Assembly (NCBI GenBank): GCA_036504535.1
Contig: DASXUY010000035.1
Location: 62,001-126,000 of the forward strand
Source of the DNA: JARLGU01 sp036504535
Lineage (GTDB): Bacteria; Armatimonadota; Armatimonadia; Armatimonadales; Capsulimonadaceae
DNA length: 64,000 bases
Reading direction: 5' to 3'
Part shown: positions 42,631 to 51,569 of the stretch, piece by piece
Layout: every line of letters starts with the position of its first letter
Position numbering within the stretch: the first letter of the stretch is position 1
Position numbers and translations under genes: made by a program
Notes under the pieces: model-generated
What the model saw: only the letters and a program-made list of their open reading frames with translations
The model's database searches: none
Told to the model about the DNA's origin: nothing

Positions 42631-44010
42631 TTGACAACGGCAGGCACACTACCCAATTCCAATATCCCCGGCGGTGAACCGGCTCCGGCGGACGCGCGCC
42701 CCGGTACCCTGTGGCTTGGCTTCACGAAGTACCAGTGGCTGGTGCTGTTTGCGGCGTGGCTGGGGTGGGGGTTTGATGTATTTGACGGCCTGTTGTTCAA
42801 CTACGTGTCGTCCAACTGCATCCCAACCCTGCTCCACATCCCAATTGGCACACCCGAAGCGAAGAAGGCGACCCTGGAATGGACAGGCACGCTTACATCC
42901 ATCCTGCTGGTCGGATGGGCGCTGGGCGGCATTATGTTCGGCAAGGTGGCTGATCGCATCGGTCGCAGCAAGACGCTCCTCATTACAATGCTGCTCTACG
43001 CCGCAGGCACGGCCGCTTGCGCCTTTGCGCCAAATATCGAGTGCCTGATCGCGTTTCGAATCCTCGCAAGCCTTGGAATCGGCGGTGAATGGGCGGCTGG
43101 CGCTTCGATGGTGGCTGAGGTGGTGCCAGAAAACCGACGCGTCGAAGGCGGAGCGCTGCTCTACACCGCAGCGCCGTTCGGTCTGTTCCTTGCGACTTTC
43201 GTCAACCAATCGATCTCGACCCAGTTCGGCAGCACCCCCGAGATGTCGTGGCGCTACGTCTTCCTCTTCGGCCTCATCCCCGCCGCCGTCGCATTTATTG
43301 TGCGAAGCTTCGTCAAGGAGCCGGAACGATGGAAGGCGAAGGGCAAGGATGTAGAAGCGCATCTCGCGGAGTTGTTCTCGCCTGCCATCCGCCGGGCCAC
43401 CCTTAGCGGGTTCCTGATGGCGCTGGTGGCGTTGATCACCTGGTGGAGTTGCAACGCGTTCATTCCCGTGGTCGCCAAGCAGCTTGCGGCGGCGTCGCCC
43501 GGATTTATCGGGCTGACCGGCAAAGCGGCACAAAAGTACCAGGAACACTGGGTGTTCATCGCCACCAGCGCATTCAACTGGGGCGGATTGATTGGAACCC
43601 TGCTCACCATCCCGGCAGCCAAGTTCCTCGGACGACGGGCCATGTACTTCACGTACTATGCGCTCGCAGCATGTGCCCTGATGCTGACGTTCGGTCTCCA
43701 CATTGACGGCGCCACCAGGCTCTATGGTTACTTCTTCATCGGACTCACCATCTTCGGCGCGTTCGGCAGCTTCACTTACTACCTCCCCGAACTGTTCCCG
43801 ACCCGCCTCCGAGCAACGGGCGCAGGCTTCTGCTACAACATCGGCCGACTGCTCGCCGCCGCCGGTCCAACCCTGGTGGGCTCCATTGCACAGCAAGGCG
43901 ACCTTAACCTGGTGCTCCACACCATGATGCGCATCGGCTTCGTCCCGCTCATAGGTCTACTCTTCCTGCCCTTCGTCATAGAGACCAAGGGCCGAAAGCT
44001 GCAGGACTAG
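42631..44010 (+). CDS. MFS transporter (sugar- or organic-acid/proton symporter type)
   Basis: The protein has 459 residues with about twelve transmembrane helices. The TTG start has AGGAG 6 nt upstream. Motif A of the MFS is GKVADRIGRSKTLL between helices 2 and 3, and ILASLGIGGEWAAGASMVAE is typical of the sialate, benzoate and lactate symporter branch (like NanT and JEN-type proteins). The second half repeats the pattern (TFFLPELFPTRLRATGAGF-like segment YLPELFPTRLRATGAG). The substrate is unknown. Located between GH127 and SGNH genes, it could import a sugar or sugar acid released by them. Confidence 0.88.
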   Translation: MTTAGTLPNSNIPGGEPAPADARPGTLWLGFTKYQWLVLFAAWLGWGFDVFDGLLFNYVSSNCIPTLLHIPIGTPEAKKATLEWTGTLTSILLVGWALGGIMFGKVADRIGRSKTLLITMLLYAAGTAACAFAPNIECLIAFRILASLGIGGEWAAGASMVAEVVPENRRVEGGALLYTAAPFGLFLATFVNQSISTQFGSTPEMSWRYVFLFGLIPAAVAFIVRSFVKEPERWKAKGKDVEAHLAELFSPAIRRATLSGFLMALVALITWWSCNAFIPVVAKQLAAASPGFIGLTGKAAQKYQEHWVFIATSAFNWGGLIGTLLTIPAAKFLGRRAMYFTYYALAACALMLTFGLHIDGATRLYGYFFIGLTIFGAFGSFTYYLPELFPTRLRATGAGFCYNIGRLLAAAGPTLVGSIAQQGDLNLVLHTMMRIGFVPLIGLLFLPFVIETKGRKLQD

Positions 44011-44021
44011 GAGAGCATCGC

Positions 44022-45356
44022 CTAGGGCGCAGGAACGATCCGATACCGATGACCGCGAGGCTCAGCGGCGGTATTGATCGCGTCTTGCCCCGTCCTTATC
44101 TCATCCAGGGTCTGCTCTTCGATGGGGGAGATCCGCCGAAAGCCTTCGAAGACGTGTTCGGTGAACGCTGTATTATCACCGCGTTCCTTGGAAGCCGTGA
44201 GAATTGCGTCCATTTCCGCCTGAACTGCTAACGGATTGCTAAAGTCTAGGTCCGGACGCGTCAGGATTTTGATCTTTGTCAGACGCATGTCGCGAAGAAG
44301 GCACTGCAATGCACGGTCTGCTTCTACTCGGTCCGCCAAGGCAGCCGCCTGAAGAGCGCGAGGGGCGTGTGCGAAGCTTGAGAGGTTGACGCCAGCGGCC
44401 AACTCGTTACCGCTAAACCCACCGAGCAGCACATCGTCTTCGTAGAGGGAGAAAGTCCCGGTCCCCAGACCAGTGACATTGAGCATGTCGGAGCAATCTG
44501 GCGGCGTAAAGGGTAGCAGCGCCCTCGCCTCAAGGGCGTCTTCGTCGAGAGGCAGCGGTAGCGTGCCCATCGTCATCGTGAACTCGAGCCCGCGACTCTC
44601 TCGGGTAAGCTCGCAAACGCTGGCGGACTGCGCCCCCGTTACAACGCCCATTTGAGCGTCGATGGCGACTGATGCGCTGCTGTCGCCGATCCCCTGGGCG
44701 GCGAGGAATAGCTCAGCCTTTATTCGCATCCCGACGCCCATCGGATGAACACGGTCGATACGATTCAGTGTCAGTGTCGGGTCAGATTGGCGCATTTTAC
44801 GGCCGATCACGGTCATCGGCGTGTGAATGTTGATAAAGCCGAGCCCTAACTCGTTGGCGATAGCTGAAGTCCGCTCCGACAAGAGTCCGAGGGCAGCGTT
44901 GACGCCAGGGAGGTTCGGCTGTTCAGAGACTACCTCGTCATCGAACGGACACGGCGTCACCAGTGTGATTCTGCTGCAACCAGTGTCGCGAAACTGGGAG
45001 ACAAGCTGTCGAGTCGCTGCGTCAAAGCGGTCGATTGCTTCCGCGCGGCGCGCCACATTCGACGCATCGAGTGGAAGGTGGGGTTCATAGCACGAACGCC
45101 AAACATCGTTCATGCCGAACATGACAACGGCAACGTTGGGACGGGACGGAAGTATGTCGTCGGCAAAACGCGCCACGGCTCCCTCTGCCGAATCGCCCGA
45201 GATGCCGCAGTTCGTGAACCATAGGTTCGCTTGAGGTAGCCGGGTGGCGTAGTAGGCGCGAACAAAGCTGTGCCACGACGAACTGTGTGTGGTGCTGTCA
45301 CCGATAAACGAAACGCGGTCGCCCTCTCGAAACGGGGTGGCGTGAGATTCAAACAT
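44022..45356 (-). CDS. SGNH/GDSL-family hydrolase
   Basis: The protein has 444 residues, longer than usual. Block I is RVSFIGDSTTHSSSWHSF with the nucleophile Ser, block III is VAVVMFGMNDVW with the oxyanion Asn, and block V is DRVHPMGVGM with the catalytic His; the Gly of block II is in NCGISGDSAEG. The enzyme is probably a carbohydrate esterase that removes acetyl or other acyl groups from sugars. The second half (from about residue 260) carries an extra region that is common in large sugar-linked members. No signal peptide. A hairpin (CGCCGCC/GGCGGCG) lies in its leader near 45400. It converges on the MFS gene. Confidence 0.85.
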   Translation of the reverse strand: MFESHATPFREGDRVSFIGDSTTHSSSWHSFVRAYYATRLPQANLWFTNCGISGDSAEGAVARFADDILPSRPNVAVVMFGMNDVWRSCYEPHLPLDASNVARRAEAIDRFDAATRQLVSQFRDTGCSRITLVTPCPFDDEVVSEQPNLPGVNAALGLLSERTSAIANELGLGFINIHTPMTVIGRKMRQSDPTLTLNRIDRVHPMGVGMRIKAELFLAAQGIGDSSASVAIDAQMGVVTGAQSASVCELTRESRGLEFTMTMGTLPLPLDEDALEARALLPFTPPDCSDMLNVTGLGTGTFSLYEDDVLLGGFSGNELAAGVNLSSFAHAPRALQAAALADRVEADRALQCLLRDMRLTKIKILTRPDLDFSNPLAVQAEMDAILTASKERGDNTAFTEHVFEGFRRISPIEEQTLDEIRTGQDAINTAAEPRGHRYRIVPAP

Positions 45357-45643
45357 GGTAGTTCCTACGGGATAATGGAAAGTCTGATTTCATCCGCTCG
45401 CCGCCGTATTGGCGGCGATGACGAGTGGAAATGCGCCGAATATTGGTGCAATTCCTGCTATCGTGTGCGCAGGGCTGCGGTCGGTGTATTTCCTGTGGGG
45501 CACCCGGCGCGAGATCAGTGCGGTTTGGCCCGCATTTTGCAACAAATTGAGTTTCCGTTATGGTTGCGCCAATAATGGTAACTGTAGCTTTGAAATAGGG
45601 CGGACATACAACACAGAAAATCGCGATCGAGCGAAGGGATTTC

Positions 45644-46855
45644 ATGCTGAACGAACAAGCGGCGAATGCGGCAAACACAGCCTCGCGAATACATCTGGGG
45701 CACCTCGACGGCATCCGGGGGCTTGCGGCACTCTGGGTTGCGCTGGAGCATGTGGTCACCGAGGTGTTGTCACGAGCCGACGTCGCCGCGCTTCCCGCTG
45801 TCGTTACGAGTGTTGCGAAAGCATTCAGCCTTGGGCACACTCCCGTCGACATCTTTATTGTGCTGTCTGGCTATTGCTTGATGATTCCGGTAGCGCGCAG
45901 TGGCCGAATTTCGGGTGGCCTGTCGGGCTTCATCGCGCGGCGGGCAAGGCGGATATTGCCCCCGTATTACGCGTCCCTCGGCCTCTTTGCCCTCCTCGTG
46001 TTGCTCGTACCAGCGCTCCGCGAAGGCATTGGAACGCACTATGATGTGCACATTCCGTTCATCAAGCTGGATGTGCTTGTGTCGCACGTGCTGTTGCTGC
46101 ACAACATGAACCCATCTTGGATCTACCAGGGGAATGGGGTTTGGTGGAGTGTTGCGACCGAGTGGCAGATTTACTTTCTGTTTCCACTGCTGCTGATCGC
46201 TCTACGTAAAGGTGGTTGGATTGCATGTTTGTTCGTGGCTCTGGTGCTTGGTGCGTTGCCTCGCCACATAAGTTTGGGCCTTGGGGAGGCTTGCTTCCAC
46301 TTCCTCGCGCTATTTGCGATGGGAATGATTGCATCGTCGATCAGCTTTTCGCCATCGTCGTCAGTCCGATTGCGTCAGTTGCCTTGGGGCGTTTTAGCAT
46401 CTGTCCTGGTTGCTGGTTTCGTCGCGGTTAAGTTCAATTTGGTTCACGTGCCACGCATCAATGAAGTGATCCTAGGCGATATGCTCGTAGGCGGCGCAAC
46501 GTCAGCGATGTTGATCTTCCTAGTCGAGTCGGTCACAAAAGGTGCAAAACCCGTCGCCCTGAGGTTAACATCGAGTCAATTCGCAGTATGGCTGGGATTG
46601 ATGAGCTACAGCCTTTACCTGTGCCACTACCCGATCGAAATATTGACCCACGCGGCGCTTCTTCACCACAATATTCCAATAGGGGCGGCATTTGTAGTGA
46701 TGCTCATCGTGGGCGTGCCTCTCGCTATCGGTCTATCGTACTTGTTCCACGTAGCGTTCGAGCGGCCATTCTTGCGGCCGCGCCCCATTCCGATTGCCGC
46801 GAGTGTCCCGACTTCGTCAGACGAACCGCGGCCCGTGGGTGTGAGCGCTGAGTAA
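45644..46855 (+). CDS. Acyltransferase-3 family membrane protein (OafA/YrhL-like)
   Basis: The protein has 403 residues and about ten transmembrane helices. The family signature is HLDGIRGLAALWVALEHV, with the active-site His at the end, followed by ARRARRILPPYY. Members transfer acetyl or other acyl groups from cytoplasmic donors to sugars of surface polysaccharides or lipids. AAGGG lies 5-8 nt upstream of the ATG. It stands alone. Its product may modify a capsule or exopolysaccharide. Confidence 0.9.
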   Translation: MLNEQAANAANTASRIHLGHLDGIRGLAALWVALEHVVTEVLSRADVAALPAVVTSVAKAFSLGHTPVDIFIVLSGYCLMIPVARSGRISGGLSGFIARRARRILPPYYASLGLFALLVLLVPALREGIGTHYDVHIPFIKLDVLVSHVLLLHNMNPSWIYQGNGVWWSVATEWQIYFLFPLLLIALRKGGWIACLFVALVLGALPRHISLGLGEACFHFLALFAMGMIASSISFSPSSSVRLRQLPWGVLASVLVAGFVAVKFNLVHVPRINEVILGDMLVGGATSAMLIFLVESVTKGAKPVALRLTSSQFAVWLGLMSYSLYLCHYPIEILTHAALLHHNIPIGAAFVVMLIVGVPLAIGLSYLFHVAFERPFLRPRPIPIAASVPTSSDEPRPVGVSAE

Positions 46856-46940
46856 CACGCACAAGAGAGTCCCATGTCAACGCCATGGCTTCCAGTCGCG
46901 CGTTCTGCTGTCATATGGCGGGTAATTCTTAAGAATGAGA

Positions 46941-46946
46941 TATAAT
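46941..46946 (+). promoter_or_regulatory. Candidate -10 box upstream of clpS
   Basis: TATAAT lies 190 bp upstream of the clpS start. No convincing -35 is seen. Two small hairpins (GCCGGATACGGC and ACCGGG-TTTGAT-CCCGGT) occupy the leader at 47081-47119, just ahead of the ribosome site. Confidence 0.35.
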
Positions 46947-47136
46947 AGTGCTGTAAACCGTCGAGACTGTCATTCAAGTGCTCGATATGGTTCGGATGCG
47001 GGTAGATAATGGCAGTAGTCGTTGTCTGAAATCCGCTCCGCAGAGATGTCGTCTGTGACATCGTAGCAGGGAAAGTTTTCGCCGGATACGGCGTGTTAGC
47101 AACCGGGTTTGATCCCGGTCGAGGAGTGTGAACGAA

Positions 47137-47451
47137 ATGGCAGCGAAGACAGAGGATCAATCGTTAACGATCCCCAGCCTCGAAAATTGGCCCAAAATGT
47201 CAAATGGCGGCGGCACAGGCGGTCCTTACATCGTAATTGTCTACAATGACGACTACCATACATTCGACGAAGTCATCCTCCAGATGCAGAAGGCCATTGG
47301 CTGCACGTACGAGCATGGCCTTGCCATCGCGGTCGAGATCGATCGTGACGGGCGTTGCGTCGTTTTCGCCGGTACGCAGGACGAATGCGAGCATGTAGCG
47401 GCAGTTCTTCGCGAAATCCGACTCCAAGTCGAAACGGATAAGGCGATCTAA
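47137..47451 (+). CDS. clpS: ClpS-like adaptor protein
   Basis: The protein has 104 residues from ATG 47137, with GAGGAG 10 nt upstream; the GTG at 47128 is too close to that site. It shows the ClpS core: PYIVIVYNDDYHTFDEVILQ and EHGLAIAV ... VVFAGTQDECEHV. ClpS binds the N-terminal domain of ClpA or ClpC and delivers proteins with destabilising N-terminal residues. The Asn-Asp pair of the pocket is present (YNDDY), but the usual His after the second helix (AVH) reads AVE here, so N-degron binding could be altered. It is 6 bp upstream of an aminotransferase and away from clpP/clpX. Confidence 0.85.
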   Translation: MAAKTEDQSLTIPSLENWPKMSNGGGTGGPYIVIVYNDDYHTFDEVILQMQKAIGCTYEHGLAIAVEIDRDGRCVVFAGTQDECEHVAAVLREIRLQVETDKAI

Positions 47452-47457
47452 GACTCA

Positions 47458-48741
47458 GTGGCCTCACTTCTTCCCAGCGTGCGAAGCGCGTCGCTCCCCG
47501 GACCCGCTTCGCTGGACCTAGCACGGCGCCTTAAGCAAGTCGAATGCGCCGAGATCACCTACCTCTCTCCCGATTTCCCGGTCTTTTGGCGGTCAGCCGA
47601 CGGATGCTTGATCACCGATGTCGATGGGAACACTTTCCTTGATGCCACATCCTCATTTGGCGTCATGGGAGTCGGGCACGCCCACCCGCGAGTCGAGGCG
47701 GCTATCGATAGACAATCCTCGGTCCTCGTGCACGGGATGGGGGACGTTCACCCGTCTGAGGCCAAGGTCAAGCTACTGGAGCGCATCGCTCAGTTTTCCC
47801 CGATTCCCGACAGCCGCATCATTTTGGGTCAAAACGGCTCCGACTCGGTCGAGGCTGCCATGAAGACCGCTCGTCTGGCGACGGGCAGACCGGGCTTGAT
47901 TGCTTTCGACGGCGGCTACCATGGCCTCACATATGGCGCGCTGGAACCCACGGCGCGCGGCTTCTTTCGTGACCCTTTTGAAGACCAGCGAGGTCGGTTC
48001 GCCGGACACCTGCCGTTCGGATGCGACCCTCAGATAGTGGCCGACGCGCTTCGTGACCATCACGACGTTGGCGCGGTGATCGTCGAACCAATTCAGGGCC
48101 GTGGAGGCGTCCGAATCCCGCCTCCGGGCTGGCTGGCTCACGTGCGCGACGCATGCCACGCCCACGGTGCGCTACTGATCCTCGATGAGATCTTCACGGG
48201 GTGGGGGAGAACGGGCTGGTGGTTCGCCTGCAAGCACGACAAGGTGACGCCCGACCTGATTTGTGTTGGTAAAGCCATGGGCGGCGGCATGCCAATCTCA
48301 GCGTGTATCGGCGGGCGCGCCCTCATGGAGGCTGCGTGGGGCTCAGGCAGTACCGGCGAGGCGCGTCATACGTTCACGTTCCTGGGGCACCCGCTCTCCT
48401 GCGCCGCAGCGTGCGCCGCAATTGAAGCGATCCATCTCGATAAGCTGGTTTCGCGCTCGCGCGAGGTTGGCGAGGGGCTGTTGTCCGCCTTGCGCGCCAT
48501 GGCCGCACAGCATGAGGACGCTATTGTAGACGTTCGCGGCCGAGGCCTGATGATCGGTATCGAGTTCCGAAACCGTGAACGTGTTTGGCCCATCGTCCTC
48601 GCGGCTCTTCGCCGTGGCCTGATCGTTCTACCCGCCGGCGATACAGGTAATGTGATCGAAGTCGTCCCCCCGTATGTCATCACACCCGAGCAGTGCACGT
48701 TTATCGTCGAGACGCTGGATGAGTGCATTACACGGTTGTAG
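47458..48741 (+). CDS. Class III pyridoxal-phosphate aminotransferase
   Basis: The protein has 427 residues. It belongs to fold type I, subgroup II (acetylornithine, GABA and ornithine aminotransferases). Signature segments are DVDGNTFLDATSSFGVMGVG, GQNGSDSVEAAMKTARLATG, FDGGYHGLTYGAL, LILDEIFTGWGRTGWWFAC and the cofactor Lys in ICVGKAMGGGMP. The GTG start lies 6 bp after clpS, so the two are cotranscribed. The substrate is not fixed by sequence: 4-aminobutyrate, putrescine or another omega-amine is possible. It is not BioA, which would show different residues. Confidence 0.85.
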   Translation: MASLLPSVRSASLPGPASLDLARRLKQVECAEITYLSPDFPVFWRSADGCLITDVDGNTFLDATSSFGVMGVGHAHPRVEAAIDRQSSVLVHGMGDVHPSEAKVKLLERIAQFSPIPDSRIILGQNGSDSVEAAMKTARLATGRPGLIAFDGGYHGLTYGALEPTARGFFRDPFEDQRGRFAGHLPFGCDPQIVADALRDHHDVGAVIVEPIQGRGGVRIPPPGWLAHVRDACHAHGALLILDEIFTGWGRTGWWFACKHDKVTPDLICVGKAMGGGMPISACIGGRALMEAAWGSGSTGEARHTFTFLGHPLSCAAACAAIEAIHLDKLVSRSREVGEGLLSALRAMAAQHEDAIVDVRGRGLMIGIEFRNRERVWPIVLAALRRGLIVLPAGDTGNVIEVVPPYVITPEQCTFIVETLDECITRL

Positions 48742-49007
48742 GGATTGGGCGAAAACTTCCTCTCGAAACTTCCAACCTCGCAATTGTGCGCTGGCTGCGG
48801 TGCCTCTTTCTCTCGGCGCAACTCAATAAACGTCGCTGTCCATCGTTGCGTTTTCGTCACCAATGACCCATAATGAAGATTGTGTGCTTGCTCGCTATAA
48901 GGGCACAATAGACCATCGGACGCCGCGAATTGGCTTCTTCCGCGCACCTGTCCGAGCTCCTTTTGAATCCATTGAGAGCACATTTTCGCGAGATGCTGGA
49001 GGATTGC

Positions 49008-50045
49008 ATGCGTTCACCCAACTTTGACAACCTACTAAAAGTGCTTCGCCGCGAAGCTCCAGACCGCCCGACGTTGTTCGAGTTTTTTCTCAACGCCCCG
49101 CTATACCGGAAAGTCAGCGGATTTACTGGCGACCCCGCCTGGGGCATGCTGGATTGGGCGCGCATGGCGGCTGTCGCCAACATCCGCATTGGCTATGACT
49201 ATGCAGCGATGATGGGGACCACGTTCGGCTTCCCAGCAAAGACCGTCGAGTCGCAGGCGAGCCGTTCGATGAACGAAACCGCTGTGATATTTGACCGCGC
49301 GAGTTTCGACGCCTACGAGTGGCCCGATCCGGATGCGTTCGACTACTCTGGAATCACCACCCTGGCAAGTGAACTTCCATCGGGAGCGAAAGTGATCGTG
49401 TGGGGACCGGGTGGCGTGTTGGAAAATGTCATGCAGTTGGCAGGTTATGAGGGCCTCTGCTACATGATTGCCGACGATCCAGTGCTTGTCGAGGACATAT
49501 TCGCGGAGGTTGGCTCGCGACTGAGACGCTACTACGAACTCTGCGCTCGCGAGCAGGGTATAGGGGCGATGATCTCAAATGATGACTGGGGCTTCAAGTC
49601 GCAGACGATGCTGCAGCCGTCGTTGATGCGTAAATACGTCTTCCCTTGGCATGTGGAGATCGCGCAGACCATCCATGCAGGCGGCTATCCGGCGATTTTG
49701 CATTCTTGCGGCAATCTGGAATCTGTGATGGACGACATCATCGACACGATGCGGTACGACGGCAAGCACTCGTATGAAGATACTATCTGCCCAGTTGAGG
49801 AGATGTATGAGAAGTACCATGAACGCATCGCCATCATGGGCGGCCTAGACGTAGACTTTGTCTGCCGCTCCACTCCGGCCGAGGTGCACGCACGGGCAAT
49901 GGCAATGGTGGCGCGATCTGCTACGCGAGGCGGCTATGCTCTAGGTACCGGCAACAGCGTTCCCGCGTATGTGCCCGACGAAAACTACTTCGCGATGACA
50001 TCGGCAGCGACCGGATTCGTGCCCGCCACAGTTCATGTATCTTGA
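49008..50045 (+). CDS. Uroporphyrinogen-decarboxylase-family protein (methyltransferase-like)
   Basis: The protein has 345 residues from ATG 49008, with GGAGG 5 nt upstream (48998-49002); the TTG at 48930 and ATG at 48993 lack such a site. The fold is that of HemE, but the protein lacks the strongly conserved HemE N-terminal Arg motif. It carries HSCGNLESVMDDIIDTM, the His-x-Cys metal site found in corrinoid-linked methyltransferases such as MtaA and CmuA and their relatives. A methyl-transfer role, or degradation of a methylated compound, is more likely than haem synthesis. No corrinoid protein is encoded nearby, so its partner is unknown. Confidence 0.75.
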   Translation: MRSPNFDNLLKVLRREAPDRPTLFEFFLNAPLYRKVSGFTGDPAWGMLDWARMAAVANIRIGYDYAAMMGTTFGFPAKTVESQASRSMNETAVIFDRASFDAYEWPDPDAFDYSGITTLASELPSGAKVIVWGPGGVLENVMQLAGYEGLCYMIADDPVLVEDIFAEVGSRLRRYYELCAREQGIGAMISNDDWGFKSQTMLQPSLMRKYVFPWHVEIAQTIHAGGYPAILHSCGNLESVMDDIIDTMRYDGKHSYEDTICPVEEMYEKYHERIAIMGGLDVDFVCRSTPAEVHARAMAMVARSATRGGYALGTGNSVPAYVPDENYFAMTSAATGFVPATVHVS

Positions 50046-50697
50046 GCACTTCCGCTGGCGGCTCCTGAAAATCGTTCCGAAAGCGTTGGACCCGCCGCCA
50101 TCAATGGCCCCCGCAGCCAAATTGCCACTCCGACGGGGGCCATCGCCAAGGCTGTTGGAACCGTTCCCTCTCGTGATCTCGATGGATACGATCAAGCGCA
50201 CCGTGGTCGCCCTAAACTGCGACTAGATCAGTCTGTTCTAGGCAGCGCCCGCCTTTTCTGACCACCATGTCTCGGGTAACAATAAGTATGCTTGCTATGG
50301 CTGGCGAGGAGATTAGGTGCCTTAAGCTTACCGGTGTGCTCACGTGGATGTAGTATAAAAGAATGTTCGTCTGCTAATCGGCGTATTTTATGTCTCAGAC
50401 GACGCTCAGGTGGCCTAGCCATTTCGGCGTATTTCACCTTCTATCGTGAAATATTTACACATTGAGTCAACGGGGTCGATCTTCCTGGTATTTGTACTTG
50501 AGTGGAGCTTGCTCTCGTGCTCGCGCTACGACAAAGATGTGTGGTAGAATGCGTATGGTCGGCCCCGACGACAGGGAAATTGTGATAAAACTGGTACTTT
50601 TGCCTACCTGTTCAACCACTGCTATCACTATAGATCGACACTAATACCTCCGAAAATTACCCGTGTATACGCACGATGTCACGGGAGGAAATTGTAA
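50046..50697. other. 652-bp spacer ahead of the CAP-domain gene, no gene seen
   Basis: A long hairpin with a perfect 10-bp stem (ATGGCCCCCG 50104-50113 with CGGGGGCCAT 50134-50143, 20-nt loop) may end transcription of the URO-D-like gene. Downstream the region is A/T-rich, with a short 11-bp sequence (TCGGCGTATTT) occurring twice 45 bp apart (about 50379 and 50424) and a small hairpin ATTTCAC/GTGAAAT (50431-50451). The repeated sites could be regulator-binding. Confidence 0.45.
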
Positions 50698-51285
50698 GTG
50701 GTTCCACTGCTTTTCGCATTAAGTTTGTTTCTGTCGCCGGTAAAGCACACCAGCCCCGATGCCGTCCAGCACGCAGTTCAAGATTTCGGCCCTCAGACTG
50801 TCGCAACTGCTCAGCCTGCTTCCGTTCGTTCTGACATTACTGCTGTAGGCGCCGACCAACTAACCGCCGAAGAGACGGCGTTGTTTACCCTGATCAATGA
50901 AGACCGCGTAGCGAACGGTCTCAGCCCCGTCGTACTCGATGCTGGCCTGATCCAGATTGCCAGAGCGCATTCAAAGGATATGTGCGAGCGCAAGTACTTC
51001 GATCACTATGCGCCGTCCCCGGGACCCGTGACTCCGATGGACCGCTACCTTGCTTTCCTTGGCCACCGCCCAGAGTACGCGATGGTTGGAGAAAACATCT
51101 ACTTCCGCTCGCTGACAGATGTCCCCGAGCAGACGCAGAACCAGGCCGAGACAGCGTTTATGAACTCGCCTGGCCACCGCGCCAACATACTACAGGCGAA
51201 GTTCAATAAAGTGGGCGTCGGTTTCTACCGCAGCGCAAACGGCGCCTGGTGGGTCACTCAGATGTTCCTGCGCGATCGCCCGTAG
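50698..51285 (+). CDS. Secreted CAP-domain (SCP-like) protein
   Basis: The protein has 195 residues from GTG 50698, with GGAGGAA 8 nt upstream. A signal peptide (VPLLFALSLFLSPVKHTS) precedes a CAP domain of the bacterial YkwD type: FTLINEDRVANGLSPVVLD, ARAHSKDMCERKYFDHYAP, AMVGENIYF and FMNSPGHRANIL, ending WWVTQMF. The two His and two Glu residues that form the cleft of this superfamily are present. Function in bacteria is mostly unknown; stress-linked or cell-wall roles have been proposed for YkwD proteins. A terminator lies 27 bp downstream. Confidence 0.88.
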   Translation: MVPLLFALSLFLSPVKHTSPDAVQHAVQDFGPQTVATAQPASVRSDITAVGADQLTAEETALFTLINEDRVANGLSPVVLDAGLIQIARAHSKDMCERKYFDHYAPSPGPVTPMDRYLAFLGHRPEYAMVGENIYFRSLTDVPEQTQNQAETAFMNSPGHRANILQAKFNKVGVGFYRSANGAWWVTQMFLRDRP

Positions 51286-51311
51286 CTCATACCACCTCCT
51301 GTGCACCTATG

Positions 51312-51346
51312 AACGCCCGGCGCCTGAATGGCCGCCGGGCGTTTTC
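51312..51346 (+). terminator. Rho-independent terminator of the CAP-domain gene
   Basis: AACGCCCGGCG pairs with CGCCGGGCGTT around a 10-nt loop and runs into TTTTC. It is the clearest terminator on the plus strand in the window. Confidence 0.85.
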
Positions 51347-51557
51347 GTGTCGAGCTGGTATGGGATTGAGGCGCGAAGCATTTCAGACGGCTCGTGCCGC
51401 CGGGGCATTCTTTATGTAAGGGTGGCGATGGGTTGCACTCGTGTGACCTTACGCATGGTTACTTGCTCGTTAGCCCCAGAGGGGCGCTCTCACTCTGAGT
51501 GTGAGTTAAGTCCCGGATGGCTGGAAACCTAAAAACCGCCCGCTCACCGCGCGGTGG

Positions 51558-51563
51558 TATAAT
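51558..51563 (+). promoter_or_regulatory. Extended -10 promoter of coaX, leaderless
   Basis: TGGTATAAT (an extended -10) ends 6 nt before the coaX ATG, so the transcript is expected to begin at the start codon itself. No Shine-Dalgarno sequence is present. No -35 hexamer is apparent, as is usual for extended -10 promoters. Confidence 0.65.
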
Positions 51564-51569
51564 CCCACC

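Noticed and set aside
42649..43920. Open frame of 423 codons on the minus strand inside the MFS gene
   Set aside because: It mirrors the transporter codon pattern and lacks hydrophobic or domain-like segments; the transporter on the plus strand is clearly the gene.
47102..47119. ACCGGG-TTTGAT-CCCGGT stem looked like a tRNA T-arm
   Set aside because: The loop is TTTGAT rather than TTCGANT, and no acceptor stem, D-arm or anticodon arm pairs around it. It is a simple hairpin in the clpS leader.
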